Assembly: GCA_902802805.1 (NCBI GenBank)
Contig: CADCNE010000008.1
Span: 35,307-89,213 of the forward strand
Reading direction: 5' to 3'
Source of the DNA: an uncultured Eubacteriales bacterium
GTDB taxonomy: Bacteria; Bacillota; Clostridia; Christensenellales; CAG-138
DNA length: 53,907 nucleotides
Shown: piece by piece, positions 23,109-32,365 of the stretch
Position numbering within the stretch: position 1 is the stretch's first letter
Layout of the letters: every line of letters begins with the position of its first letter
The notes under the pieces: generated by a model
Seen by the model: only the letters and a program-made list of their open reading frames with translations
Database searches by the model: none
What the model was told of the DNA's origin: nothing
Position numbers and translations under genes: made by a program

Positions 23109-25764
23109 ATTCTGTCACATAGGAGACTTCGTCGGCGTAGCGATAGTAGAAGGTATCACCCACGGACAGGCCGGAGAGGATCTCCACGTCCGTGCCGTCG
23201 GAAACGCCCGTCTGGACCTCCACGGGGGAGAGGAGCTCGTCGGCCTCCTCAGTATAGGCCGTGTAGACCAGGGTCCGGGTGCCGTCCTCTACGAGCGCCG
23301 CCAGAGGCACCGTCGGGACCGTCGGCCCCTCCTTCCGGGGGAAGCAGGCCGTGCCGTTCATGCCCGGGTAGAGCTGGTCTGTGCGGTCCAGGGCCAGGGT
23401 CACGGAATACTTGGTGTTGCCGCCGCCGTTCTCCCCCTCGGGGTCGATCTCGGAAATGGTGGCTGTGAAGCCCGTGGTGGGCAGGGCGTCCAGATACAGG
23501 TCCGCCTCCTGGCCCAGGGACAGGGAGAGCACGTCCAGCTCGTCGATGGACACGGTGATCAGCATCTTCTCCTGAGGCGTCACGGTGCAGAGCTCCTGCG
23601 ACCCGATGGTGTACGCCACTTTCTTCGTGGTGCCAAATCCGCTGTCGCTGCCGCCGCCCGAGGGGACTTTAAAGTTGATGCAGCCGCCACCGCCGCCGCT
23701 GGGCCGACCGCCGCCCTGGGGGCTGGCCGAGCCGGAGGGCTCACCGCTTTCGCCGGGCTGGGGGCTGCTGCCGTCGGGCTGGATGAAGCCCTCAGGCGTG
23801 GGGGTGGGCGTCGGTGTGGGGGTGGGTGTGGGCTCGGGCGTGGGCGTGGCGCTGGCCGCCGTGTGCTGGACGATGACCCAGACGAGGCCGCCGTTTTGGT
23901 CGAAGGTAAAGAGCACCATATCTCCCGGCAGGATGTCGGCGGAGGTGATCTGGCTCCATCCGCTGCCGAAAAGGTAGATGGGTGCCGAACCGGGGATGGT
24001 GTAGGTGCCCGTCATGGTGGCGCCGGACAGGGAGGGCATGGAGCTGTAGCTGGTGACGTTCACCGGATTCGAGCCGATGGTCAGGGACAGGAGCCCGCTT
24101 TCGTTTGCCTGGACCTGACCCACATAGTGCACATACTCCGTAGGCTCTGCGTCGGCGGGGCCGGAACTGAGCTGCCGCACGGTGAGGCCCGCTACGATGT
24201 CCGAAAGGGAGGCGTAGGTAAGTTCGTCGGAAAGGCCGTCGATGACGCCGTCGCAGGGGGCGTGGATATAGCCGGTCTGGTAGAGCTCGAAGAGGGTCTT
24301 GAGCTCCGCCTCGTATTCGGACCGCTCCTGCAGCAGGGCCTTGTATTCTGCGAGGTCCGCCGTGTCCGTGAGCCCGATCAGGGTCTGGTTGGCGTAGACG
24401 GTGCTGCCCTCGGTCCGGTAGATGCGGTTGATGGTGCCCAGATACCCCGTGATGTTCAGGGACTTGTGGACATACAGAGAGCCGCTGCCCAAAAGGGTGC
24501 CGTCCGCGCTCTTCACGGAGACCTGCTCCCCGATGGCGTAGCCACGATCCACCACGGTCACCGTGGCCATGCCTTCCTCTAAGAAGGACACCTCGCCGGT
24601 AAGCTCGGTGCCGTCGGACAGGGTGACGGTGATCGCGCTGCCGATGGTCAGCCCGTCCGCCGCCGGGACCTGCACCGCCATCCGGCCGTCCAGGCTCAAC
24701 AGCATCAGCGAGCCGTGATCGGCCATCACGTCCATGGCCTGCTCGCCGGCCTCGGCATAGACCACCTTCACGGTCCCCGCCACGGGGGCGGTGAGGGAGG
24801 TCACGCCCTTCGATTCATGGGCGCTTTGGAGCTGGCCGTCGATGTCCTCCAACACCTCGTGGACCGAGGCGATGGCCTGCATGACGGAGGTGAGATCCGC
24901 CTTGGCGATGATCTGGCCGGCGGTGACGGTGTCCCCGTTGTGGACGCAGACGGAGGCCACCGTGACGGAGGCGGGGATATCCAGGGATACGGCCTCCTGC
25001 TCAGACAGGGAACCGGTGGACTGGATGAGGCTGGTCAGGGTCTTTTCCTCCACCGTGCCGCTCACGACCCGGGCGTTGGTCACGGCCCCGTCCGTGGCTT
25101 CCTCCTCCTCGTTCACCGGGAACAGGAACACCACCAGGGACAGGGCGCCCAGGAGCAGCAGGAACGCCGGCCACAGGGCCACCCGACGGTGGGAGAGGGG
25201 GTCCGCCTCCTGCTGCTGGCGGATCTTCTTGTTGATGAACGCCAGCCGGACGATGCACAGCACCATGCCCAAAGCTGAACCGATCAGGATGTACAGCCGG
25301 TAAGGGCTCACCAGCTCCTTGACGGGCCGGAGCTCGGAGAGGGGCAGGTACGTCTGCAGCTCCGTCATCCGGGCGGAGAGCCAGGCCTTGGCGATGGAGA
25401 ACCAGGATTTCACGGTGGAGAGCCAGGCGCTTTCGGCCTCCGTCTCCGCGGCCTCGGCGGTCTCGGTCTCCCCCTCCTCAAAGGTGCGGCCGGGACGGCT
25501 GGGTCTGGAGCCGTCGCTCCCCTCAGCAGAGTCGGGGAAGCTCATCCCGTCGGGCATGGTCCCATCCGTAGGGAAGGACATGCCATCGGGCAAAGTCATG
25601 CCGTCGGGCAACGTCATGCCCCCGGGGGCCGTGAAGGTAGTGTTGCCTGTTTCCTGGGTTTCAGCGCCCGCTTCGGGCACCAGGAACCAGAGACCCAGGT
25701 CCGCAAGAAGGGCCAGGGTGAACAGAACGAGCAGAACGGAATAGATGAATTTCTTGAATCTCAT
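23107..25764 (-). CDS. Large HlyD/MacA-like membrane-fusion protein
   Basis: 885 residues, last gene of a four-gene minus operon. One N-terminal helix (about 9-29), then a Met/Pro/Gly repeat of LPDGM and FPDGM units (about 48-80), an acidic linker, two more helices (about 150-175 and 195-215), and an extracellular adaptor region. That region has lipoyl-like half-motifs (VHNGDTVTAGQIIAKADL and LTAPVAGTVKVVYAEAGEQ), a second similar pair, a TPTPTPTP stalk, and a C-terminal barrel (LYPGMNGTACFP, then VPLAALVEDG). This is about twice the usual adaptor size. It lies nine bases after the permease stop. It probably works with that ABC transporter in export of an unknown compound across a single membrane. 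Confidence 0.82.
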   Translation of the reverse strand: MRFKKFIYSVLLVLFTLALLADLGLWFLVPEAGAETQETGNTTFTAPGGMTLPDGMTLPDGMSFPTDGTMPDGMSFPDSAEGSDGSRPSRPGRTFEEGETETAEAAETEAESAWLSTVKSWFSIAKAWLSARMTELQTYLPLSELRPVKELVSPYRLYILIGSALGMVLCIVRLAFINKKIRQQQEADPLSHRRVALWPAFLLLLGALSLVVFLFPVNEEEEATDGAVTNARVVSGTVEEKTLTSLIQSTGSLSEQEAVSLDIPASVTVASVCVHNGDTVTAGQIIAKADLTSVMQAIASVHEVLEDIDGQLQSAHESKGVTSLTAPVAGTVKVVYAEAGEQAMDVMADHGSLMLLSLDGRMAVQVPAADGLTIGSAITVTLSDGTELTGEVSFLEEGMATVTVVDRGYAIGEQVSVKSADGTLLGSGSLYVHKSLNITGYLGTINRIYRTEGSTVYANQTLIGLTDTADLAEYKALLQERSEYEAELKTLFELYQTGYIHAPCDGVIDGLSDELTYASLSDIVAGLTVRQLSSGPADAEPTEYVHYVGQVQANESGLLSLTIGSNPVNVTSYSSMPSLSGATMTGTYTIPGSAPIYLFGSGWSQITSADILPGDMVLFTFDQNGGLVWVIVQHTAASATPTPEPTPTPTPTPTPTPEGFIQPDGSSPQPGESGEPSGSASPQGGGRPSGGGGGCINFKVPSGGGSDSGFGTTKKVAYTIGSQELCTVTPQEKMLITVSIDELDVLSLSLGQEADLYLDALPTTGFTATISEIDPEGENGGGNTKYSVTLALDRTDQLYPGMNGTACFPRKEGPTVPTVPLAALVEDGTRTLVYTAYTEEADELLSPVEVQTGVSDGTDVEILSGLSVGDTFYYRYADEVSYVTE

Positions 25765-25773
25765 AGGTCCTCC

Positions 25774-26964
25774 TCAGCCGCCGTAGTGCAGGGCGTCGAT
25801 GGGCGCCATGCGGGCTGCTTTGTTGGCCGGATACAGGCCGAACACGATGCCGATGAAGAAGCAGAACAGCACGGCGATGAGCACCACGCTGCCGGACATC
25901 TGGAAGCTGATGTCGAGGCCCGATACCACCGTGGTGATGAGCCTGAGGACGCCCCAGGAGCCCAGGATGCCCAGGGCGCAGCCAAGCATGCAGATAACGA
26001 TGGCCTCCACCAGGAACTGGGTCAGGATCATGCCCCGGCTCGCCCCGATGGCCTTGCGGATGCCGATCTCACGGGTGCGCTCGGTGACGGTGACCAGCAT
26101 GATGTTCATGATGCCGATGCCGCCCACGATGAGGGAGATGGCCGCGATGCCTCCGAGGAGCACCGCCAGTATGGATGTGACGCTGCTCATGGCGCTCTCA
26201 AGGGCGTTCTGGGAGGACACGCTGAAGGCGTCCTCGTCCTGATCGAAGCGCTCCTTCATTATTTCCGTCAGCCGTTCCCTGGCCGCGTCCACGGTGCTGT
26301 TCTCGCCGGCGCTCACATAGAAGGAGGTGACCTCCTTCGTGGCGCTGGTGCTGATGCGGGTGAGGGCGGCGTAGGGGATGTAGGCCACCAGGGAGCCGCT
26401 GCGGAAGGCGCTGGTCAGGGAGTTGTCGTCGTCCTTCAACACGCCCACCACCTTGAAGCGCTGGCCGTTCAGGCGGATGTCCTCGCCCAGGCAGTCCGCG
26501 TAACCCACCAGCTCCGTGGCGGCGGTCTCGTTGACGACGCAGACGAAGGACACGTTTTCCTCGTCCGCCATCTTGAGGAACCGGCCCACCAGCAGCTCCA
26601 GCTTCTGCACGTCCGCGTAGAAGGCGGTGGTGCCGTAGACGGTCAGGGAGCCGGTCTCGGTGCCGTACTTCGCCGTGACGCTCTCCGAGGCTACGGGGGC
26701 GATGCGGCCGAAGGCCTCCTCCTGCATCCAGTCGGACAAATCGGCGATGGTCACGGGGGTTCCCTTGTTGTCCGATATCCGGACGGTTATCTGATCGCTC
26801 CCCAGGCTGGAGATGGTGTCCGTCACGTTCCCCGTGGCGCCGCTGACCAGGCTCACCAGGATCACCAGGGCCATGACGCCGATGATGATGCCGAGCATCG
26901 TGAGGAAGGCCCGCATCTTGTTGCCCGATATGGACTTGATGGCCATGCGTACGGATTGGATCAT
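25774..26964 (-). CDS. MacB-like ABC transporter permease (FtsX family)
   Basis: 396 residues. Opening [36 protein letters not shown] is typical of MacB/YknZ permeases: one helix, a large extracellular MacB_PCD domain (about 45-265), then an FtsX domain with three helices (about 280-385) including GGIGIMNIMLVTVTERTREIGIRKAIGA and ending KAARMAPIDALHYGG. The start overlaps the ATPase stop by four bases. No ATPase domain is fused, unlike E. coli MacB. Likely exports an antimicrobial peptide or other amphipathic compound; substrate unknown. Confidence 0.93.
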   Translation of the reverse strand: MIQSVRMAIKSISGNKMRAFLTMLGIIIGVMALVILVSLVSGATGNVTDTISSLGSDQITVRISDNKGTPVTIADLSDWMQEEAFGRIAPVASESVTAKYGTETGSLTVYGTTAFYADVQKLELLVGRFLKMADEENVSFVCVVNETAATELVGYADCLGEDIRLNGQRFKVVGVLKDDDNSLTSAFRSGSLVAYIPYAALTRISTSATKEVTSFYVSAGENSTVDAARERLTEIMKERFDQDEDAFSVSSQNALESAMSSVTSILAVLLGGIAAISLIVGGIGIMNIMLVTVTERTREIGIRKAIGASRGMILTQFLVEAIVICMLGCALGILGSWGVLRLITTVVSGLDISFQMSGSVVLIAVLFCFFIGIVFGLYPANKAARMAPIDALHYGG

Positions 26965-27632
26965 GCGTCCACCTCCCGTACGTGCCCATCCAGGATGTGG
27001 ATGCTCCGCTGGGCCTGGCGGGCCACCGTGTCGTCATGGGTGATGAGCACGATGGTGTTGCCGCTGTTGTGAAGCTCGTGGAAGATGTCCATGATGTCCT
27101 TCCCCGTCCGGGAGTCCAGGTTGCCTGTGGGCTCGTCGGCCAAAATGAGGGAGGGGTGGGCGGCGATGGCCCGGGCGATGGCCACCCGCTGCTGCTGTCC
27201 GCCGGAGAGCTCCGAGGGGAGATGGTGGATGCGGCTGGTGAGCTGCACCCGCTCCAACGCCTCCTGGACCCGGCGGCGGCGCTCCGCTCGGCGCACCCGC
27301 TGATAGATCAGGGGGAGCTCCACGTTTTCCGCCGCGGTGAGCTGGGGGATCAGGTTGAAGCTCTGGAACACGAAGCCGATCTTGCGGCTGCGGACCTGGG
27401 CCAATTCGTTTTCCGTATAGTCCTCGATGGGGATGTCGTCCAGCAGGTACTCCCCGCTGTCGGCCACGTCCAGGCACCCGATGATGTTCATCATGGTGGA
27501 CTTGCCGCTGCCGCTGGGGCCGATGATGCTGACGAACTCCCCGTCCTGCACCGTCAGGCTGGCGTGGTCCAATGCCCGCACCACCTCGTCGCCCACCTGG
27601 TAGGTCTTGCAAACGTCCTTCAATACGATCAT
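26961..27632 (-). CDS. ABC transporter ATPase, MacB/LolD family
   Basis: 223 residues, normal for this family. Walker A GPSGSGKS (38-45), Q-loop [10 protein letters not shown], signature LSGGQQQR, Walker [14 protein letters not shown] and switch His in ITHD are intact. It overlaps the upstream adaptor gene by four bases (27629-27632) and the downstream permease by four, so the three are translationally linked. It powers the MacB-like permease encoded next to it. Confidence 0.95.
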   Translation of the reverse strand: MIVLKDVCKTYQVGDEVVRALDHASLTVQDGEFVSIIGPSGSGKSTMMNIIGCLDVADSGEYLLDDIPIEDYTENELAQVRSRKIGFVFQSFNLIPQLTAAENVELPLIYQRVRRAERRRRVQEALERVQLTSRIHHLPSELSGGQQQRVAIARAIAAHPSLILADEPTGNLDSRTGKDIMDIFHELHNSGNTIVLITHDDTVARQAQRSIHILDGHVREVDA

Positions 27633-29317
27633 GGCTGACCTCCGCCGGAATTGCCGGACCGGGAGCCCCGGGGCCTGCTGCTGCCGCTGCCGGAACCGCT
27701 GCCGGAACCGCCGCCGGAGCCGCCGCCGGGCATGCTGAACCCGCCGGAGCCGCTGCCGCCGCCGAAGCCGCCGCCAAAGCCGCCGCCGAAGCCGCCCATG
27801 AAGGAGCTGAAGTCGTTGGATTTTTTCTTGGTGTAGTAGACCGTGTCGCCCTCTTTGAGGCCCTCGGTGATCTCGATGTATCCACCGCCGGTCAGGCCCG
27901 TCTTCACCTCCACCATGCTCTCCAGCTCGCCGGAGGTCAAATTCACGGAGGTGTACACGTAGGCGGAGGTCCGGGTCTTGGTCACGGCGTCCTCGGGAAG
28001 GAGCAGGGCGTCGTCCACGCCCTCGATGCGGATGGAAACGGTGGCGGACATCCTGGTCAGCATCTTCTCGGTCCTGTCCAGGGTGACCTCCACGGAGTAG
28101 CCGGTGACGCCGCTGGTACTGGTGCCCGTCTTCTCGATGGACGTGACCTCCCCGGTGAAGGGATCATCGCTGATGGAGGAGATGGTGACGGACGCGGTCT
28201 GGCCCACCTCCACGGAGAGGATGTTGGATTCGTCGATGGAGGCGGTGGCGATCATCTTCTCCTGGGGCCGGATCACGGCGAAGGTCCATTCGGCGGGGAC
28301 CTCCGCCCCCTCCACGGTCTCCTGCTCGTCGGTGATGGACTCCACCTTCCCGGCAAGAGGCGCGCGGACCACGCCGGTCCGGTAGAGGGAAATGAGTTCG
28401 TTCAGGTCATCTTCCACCTGGGCCCGCTGCTGGAGCAGGGCGTCGTAATTGGCGGTGAAGGTGGTGTCCGTGAGGTACAGAAGGATGCGGTTCTTGGTGA
28501 CGGGGGCGTTCTCGGTCACCATCAGCCGGCTCACGGTGCCCGCGTAGCCGGTGATGTTCAGGGGCTGATGGATGTACAGCTCCCCGGTGCCCAGGGTCTT
28601 CCCCTCTTCGTCGGTCACGGTGGCTTTGTCGCCTAAGAGGGGCTTGTTGTCGGTGATGAGCACCACGGCTTCGTCCTCCCGGACCTCGTCCACGGTGCCG
28701 GGGTAGGCGGTCCCGTCGGACAATGTCACGGTCACGGTGTCCCCGGCCGAGAGGCCCGCTGCGGGGATATCCACCGCCATATGGCCGTCCAGGGAGATGG
28801 TCATCAGGGCTCCGTGCTCGTACATAATGGAGAGGACCGAGTCGCCGGCCTCGCAGTAGATGCCCTTCACCCGGCCCACCACGGTGGACTTCATGACGTT
28901 ATTCACGGTCTCCTTGGCGGCGTCGGCGATGTCGCTGTCCAGCTCTTCGAGCTCGGTCTGCAGATCGTTCATGGCGCTCATCAGGTCGGTGAGGTCCAGG
29001 TAGGCGAGGATGTCCCCCTCTTCCACGGTGTCCCCCTCCTCCACGCACAGGGAGCGCAGGGCCACGGTGGAGGGAATGGACACGTCGGTGGTCTCCTGGG
29101 CGGACAGGGTGCCGCTGCCGGTGATGGTGGTGCTGATGCTGCCCACGGTGACGGTGGCCGTTTGCGCCTCGTCGCTGCTCTTGGAGCCGTAGTTTTCCGT
29201 GACGTGCTGCCTCAGGTACTTGATGCCCACAGCCGCCCCGGCGATGAGGATCGCCAGGAGGATGAGCACGGTGGACAAAGTCTTCCGTCTTCTGTTTTTC
29301 TTCTTGGAATTGGCCAT
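27629..29317 (-). CDS. HlyD/MacA-like membrane-fusion protein with Gly-rich tail
   Basis: 562 residues, first gene of the operon. I chose ATG 29315-29317 (MANSKKKNRRRK) because GTGGAG just upstream is the ribosome site; a GTG three codons earlier is less likely. One N-terminal helix (STVLILLAILIAGAAVG), a lipoyl-like half (VEEGDTVEEGDILAYLDL), a coiled hairpin region, the second lipoyl half near MKSTVVGRVKGIYCEAGD, and a barrel (MLTRMSATVSIRI). The last 55 residues are Gly/Ser-rich (GGFGGGFGGG). It has the same plan as the 885-residue protein downstream, so one operon encodes two adaptors for one ABC pump. Confidence 0.9.
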   Translation of the reverse strand: MANSKKKNRRRKTLSTVLILLAILIAGAAVGIKYLRQHVTENYGSKSSDEAQTATVTVGSISTTITGSGTLSAQETTDVSIPSTVALRSLCVEEGDTVEEGDILAYLDLTDLMSAMNDLQTELEELDSDIADAAKETVNNVMKSTVVGRVKGIYCEAGDSVLSIMYEHGALMTISLDGHMAVDIPAAGLSAGDTVTVTLSDGTAYPGTVDEVREDEAVVLITDNKPLLGDKATVTDEEGKTLGTGELYIHQPLNITGYAGTVSRLMVTENAPVTKNRILLYLTDTTFTANYDALLQQRAQVEDDLNELISLYRTGVVRAPLAGKVESITDEQETVEGAEVPAEWTFAVIRPQEKMIATASIDESNILSVEVGQTASVTISSISDDPFTGEVTSIEKTGTSTSGVTGYSVEVTLDRTEKMLTRMSATVSIRIEGVDDALLLPEDAVTKTRTSAYVYTSVNLTSGELESMVEVKTGLTGGGYIEITEGLKEGDTVYYTKKKSNDFSSFMGGFGGGFGGGFGGGSGSGGFSMPGGGSGGGSGSGSGSGSSRPRGSRSGNSGGGQP

Positions 29318-29346
29318 GATCTCCACTTTCCCACGTTTTTTTCTTT

Positions 29347-29378
29347 ACTGTAGTCAGCTTACCTTAAGAAAAGCTTAA
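29347..29378 (-). promoter_or_regulatory. Promoter with OmpR-type direct repeats for efflux operon
   Basis: Minus strand: -10-like TACAGT (29347-29352), no good -35 at 17 bases. Two direct TTAAG repeats (complements of 29363-29367 and 29374-29378), spaced 11 bases start to start, sit at the -35 position. This layout fits activation by an OmpR/PhoB-family response regulator; no such gene lies in the window. Confidence 0.45.
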
Positions 29379-29538
29379 AGGGAAGGGCCCGTCACAATTA
29401 TTCCACATTCTGCGCCAAACACACACCCTGCCCCTGGCGGCGGCTCCATCTTTCAGGAATAGAGACAGATTTTCCGCACACAATAGACACCGACCCACAT
29501 AGGATGAAAGGAAAGAATTGTATCGGGAAGGAAGCGCG

Positions 29539-30282
29539 GTGTCGTCCTGGATCATTCAGACAATGGAATACGACGTGGACCTGGAAGGGCTGCTGGAGGC
29601 GCGGCTCCGGGAAGGCGGCGCGCCTTACGCCCTGTCCTCCGCTTTGGGCGGCGTGGGCGTGCGCATGGAGGGACGGCAGGGCTTGCTGGCCCTGGCGGAG
29701 GCGCTGGGCCGGGTGCTCATCCACGACCTGGTCACCTTCGAGATGGCGGCCATGGCGGACGAAACGCCCCTTGGCCGGGAGGACCGGCAGCGGGTCCTGG
29801 AGAACGCGGTGGCGGCGGCCCGCCGGCGGGAGGATCTGAGCGAGACCGTGGCGCGGCTCTGTGGGTATCTGCAGGAGGAGGGGAAGCTGTGTTTGGAGGG
29901 CTTTCTGCGGTTTCGGATGCCCGAGACCCTGCTCTTCTGGCGGCTGTGCGTGGAGGAAGCCTTCTCGGAGCTGCTGCTCCAAAAGGAGTACGGGGAGGCG
30001 GCGAGCCTGCTGCGGCTGCTGCTCAACGAGCGCCCGCCCCGGTGTCCGTCCCTCCGGCTGTGCCTCCACGGGGACGGCCTCTGCTCCCTCTCCGACGAGG
30101 GGTCGCTGCGGATGGAGTACGTGGACGAAAGCGGCGAGGGCATATTGAGCCTGCTCATCGGCATGGCCCCGGCCCGGCTCATCGTCTACGACTTGTCGAA
30201 CGGCGCCCGTCAGGAGCTGGTGAAAGCGCTGACGGAGATCTTCTCCGGGCGCGTATGCCTGTACACGGGCGACTTTCCCTGA
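29539..30282 (+). CDS. ytxC: YtxC-like putative sporulation protein
   Basis: 247 residues from GTG 29539, preceded by GGAAGGAAG; a TTG at 29518 (after AAAGGAAAG) is an alternative start. The centre LCGYLQEEGKLCLEGFLRFRMPE matches the LxGFLRFR signature of YtxC, a Bacillus/Clostridium protein linked to sporulation by expression. The N-terminal half is helical; the C-terminal part (EYVDESGEGILSLLIGMAPARLIVYD) resembles the family's C-terminal portion. Biochemical role is unknown. It is divergent from the efflux operon and followed by a hairpin. Confidence 0.65.
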   Translation: MSSWIIQTMEYDVDLEGLLEARLREGGAPYALSSALGGVGVRMEGRQGLLALAEALGRVLIHDLVTFEMAAMADETPLGREDRQRVLENAVAAARRREDLSETVARLCGYLQEEGKLCLEGFLRFRMPETLLFWRLCVEEAFSELLLQKEYGEAASLLRLLLNERPPRCPSLRLCLHGDGLCSLSDEGSLRMEYVDESGEGILSLLIGMAPARLIVYDLSNGARQELVKALTEIFSGRVCLYTGDFP

Positions 30283-30318
30283 TCCCCTTTCTTTTATCCC
30301 CCTTGCTTCTCTTTTTCG

Positions 30319-30354
30319 GTTCCTTTTTCTCTTCTCATGAAGAGAAAAAGGAAC
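30319..30354. repeat. Perfect T-rich/A-rich hairpin
   Basis: GTTCCTTTTTCTCTTC (30319-30334), loop TCAT, exact complement (30339-30354). It lies after the ytxC-like gene and before dnaX, and probably terminates. Same design as the hairpins at 32975, 35406 and 39047. Confidence 0.8.
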
Positions 30355-30367
30355 AAAAAATAAGTTC

Positions 30368-30396
30368 TTTCCTATGCGTCCCGCCTGTGGTATACT
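30368..30396 (+). promoter_or_regulatory. Likely dnaX promoter
   Basis: TATACT (30391-30396) about 20 bases before ATG 30416; the box at the -35 position (TTTCCT, 30368-30373) is poor. Confidence 0.45.
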
Positions 30397-30415
30397 GATA
30401 CGACAGGAGGCGCGT

Positions 30416-31990
30416 ATGGCGTATCAGGCATTGTACAGGACCTACCGGCCCGGGCTGTTCTGCGGCTCCCGGGGCACGGGCAAGACCACCACGGCCCGCA
30501 TTTTGGCGAAGGCCATCAACTGCCTCCATCCCGAGAACGGGGAGCCCTGCCTCCAATGCGACAGCTGCCGCACGGCGGCCCAGCAGAACCCGGACATCAT
30601 CGAGATCGACGCCGCCAGCAACAACAGCGTGGAGAACGTCCGCGATCTCATCTCCCAGGCCCAGTTCGCCCCATTACAGCTGAAATATCGGGTGTTCATC
30701 ATCGATGAGGTCCATATGCTCTCGGGCTCCGCTTTCAACGCCCTGTTGAAGACGCTGGAGGAGCCGCCGGAGCACGTGGTGTTCATCCTGGCCACCACCG
30801 AGCCCCAAAAGCTCCCGGCCACCATCATCTCCCGCTGCCAGCGGTTCGATTTCCACCGGCTCACGGTGCCGGAGATCATGGGCTACATGCAGTACATCCT
30901 GAAGACGGACGGAGCCCAGGTGGAGCCCGACGGCCTTCGCCTTATCGCCCGGGCTGCGGACGGCGGCATGCGGGACGCCCTTTCGCTCCTCGACCAGTGC
31001 CTGTCTTTCTGCGGGGAAAAGGTCACCGCCAGGGACGTGCAGAACGTGCTGGGCATCATGGACGAGGACTTCCTCTTTCAGATGGCCGATACGCTCCTAT
31101 CCGGCGACGCCCGGGGGGCCCTCATGAGCCTCGACACCGTGGTGCGCCAGGGCCGGGACATGGCCGTGTTCGCTGGGGAGCTGGCGGGGCACATGCGCTC
31201 GCTCCTCCTCGCCAAGGCCTGCGGGGACTGCGCCGACCTTCTGGCGGTCACGGCGGACCGGATGGCCCGATACCAGAAGCAGGCGGGCAAGCACCCCAAC
31301 GCTCGCATCCTCTACGCCATGGAAAAGCTCATGGCGGTCCAGAACGATATGCGCTACTTCCCCTCACCCCGGATGCTCCTCGAAACGGTGCTGGTGCGGA
31401 TCGCCCAGCCCGTGGACGACGGGAGCGTGGAGGCCCTCTCCGCCCGGCTCGCTCTGGTGGAGGAGCAGCTGAAGAACGGCGTCCCCGCTCCGGCGGCCCC
31501 GGCGCCGAAAGCTGCCCCCGTCTACGAGGAGGAAGACTATCTGCCCGAACCGCCCCCGGAGGAGGGGTATTTGCCGGAGGAGGCATACGAACCCGCGGCC
31601 CCGGCCCCCGCGCCGGTGGAAGCGCCCAAGCCCCAGCCCCAGCCGGCCCCCAAGGCGGAGCCTAAGCCCGCGCCCAAGCCCGCGTTGGGAGGCGAGGCGG
31701 ATGCCCTTTGGAAGCAGGTCCTTGCCCGGGTCCAGAAGGCGAACGCCCTGGTCCACCGCAGCGCTGCCTTCGGCCAGGCCACAGAGCTCACCGAGGACCA
31801 GCTGACAATTTCCTTCCCGGCGGAGTACGCGGGCAAGCTCAGGATGCTGAACTCCCGGAGCGTGGCCGTCATTCAGGGGGAACTGGACGCCCTTAGGCCC
31901 GGGGTAAAGCTGCTCCTTCGGGAGGGTGAGAGCGACAGCGATGTGGCGGATCTGGTGGGGCTGTTCAAGGACAAGCTGACCATCACCTGA
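30416..31990 (+). CDS. dnaX: DNA polymerase III gamma/tau subunit with missing N-terminal segment
   Basis: Clamp-loader ATPase subunit, 524 residues. ATG 30416 follows CAGGAGGCGCGT. It opens MAYQALYRTYRPG and passes straight to LFCGSRGTGKTTTARI. In other DnaX proteins about 28 residues (the F-DVVGQEH...HAY segment) lie between RP and LF(S/C)G, so an in-frame loss of about 84 bases is indicated. The rest is intact: Walker A GSRGTGKTT (17-25), zinc Cys set (NCLHPENGEPCLQCDSC), Walker B IIDEVHMLS, TLEEPPEHVVFILATTEP, sensor SRCQRFDF, and an Ala/Pro-rich linker before the C-terminal domain (about 430-524). The lost segment normally helps form the nucleotide site, so function is doubtful unless the gap is a sequence artefact. 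Confidence 0.9.
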   Translation: MAYQALYRTYRPGLFCGSRGTGKTTTARILAKAINCLHPENGEPCLQCDSCRTAAQQNPDIIEIDAASNNSVENVRDLISQAQFAPLQLKYRVFIIDEVHMLSGSAFNALLKTLEEPPEHVVFILATTEPQKLPATIISRCQRFDFHRLTVPEIMGYMQYILKTDGAQVEPDGLRLIARAADGGMRDALSLLDQCLSFCGEKVTARDVQNVLGIMDEDFLFQMADTLLSGDARGALMSLDTVVRQGRDMAVFAGELAGHMRSLLLAKACGDCADLLAVTADRMARYQKQAGKHPNARILYAMEKLMAVQNDMRYFPSPRMLLETVLVRIAQPVDDGSVEALSARLALVEEQLKNGVPAPAAPAPKAAPVYEEEDYLPEPPPEEGYLPEEAYEPAAPAPAPVEAPKPQPQPAPKAEPKPAPKPALGGEADALWKQVLARVQKANALVHRSAAFGQATELTEDQLTISFPAEYAGKLRMLNSRSVAVIQGELDALRPGVKLLLREGESDSDVADLVGLFKDKLTIT

Positions 31991-32023
31991 TATACAAAGA
32001 ATACGTAACGGAGGTATAGACAT

Positions 32024-32362
32024 ATGGCAAAGCACGGCGGATTCCCCATGGGCGGCATGGGCAACATGCAGCAGCTCATGAAGCAGGCCCAGCGGATGCA
32101 GGAGAACATGACCAAAAAGCAGGCGGAGCTGAACGCACAGGAGTTCACCGCTTCTGCAGGGGGCGGCATGGTGAAGGTCACGGTGAACGGGGCGAAGGAG
32201 GTCCTCAGTGTGGAGATCGACCCCCAGTGCGTGGACCCGGACGACGTGGAGATGCTCCAGGATCTGGTGCTCTCGGCGGTGAACAGCGCTCTCAAGGAGG
32301 CCGCTTCCACCGTGGAGCAGGAGATGGGCAAGCTCACCGGCGGCATGAACCTGCCCTTCTAA
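32024..32362 (+). CDS. YbaB/EbfC nucleoid-associated protein
   Basis: 112 residues, ATG after ACGGAGGTATAGACAT. Family marks are the Met/Gly-rich N-terminus ([20 protein letters not shown]), the strand [23 protein letters not shown], and [23 protein letters not shown]. YbaB proteins are small DNA-binding dimers. The order dnaX-ybaB-recR is the classic conserved cluster, and recR begins four bases after the stop, so the three probably share a transcript. Confidence 0.95.
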   Translation: MAKHGGFPMGGMGNMQQLMKQAQRMQENMTKKQAELNAQEFTASAGGGMVKVTVNGAKEVLSVEIDPQCVDPDDVEMLQDLVLSAVNSALKEAASTVEQEMGKLTGGMNLPF

Positions 32363-32365
32363 GCC

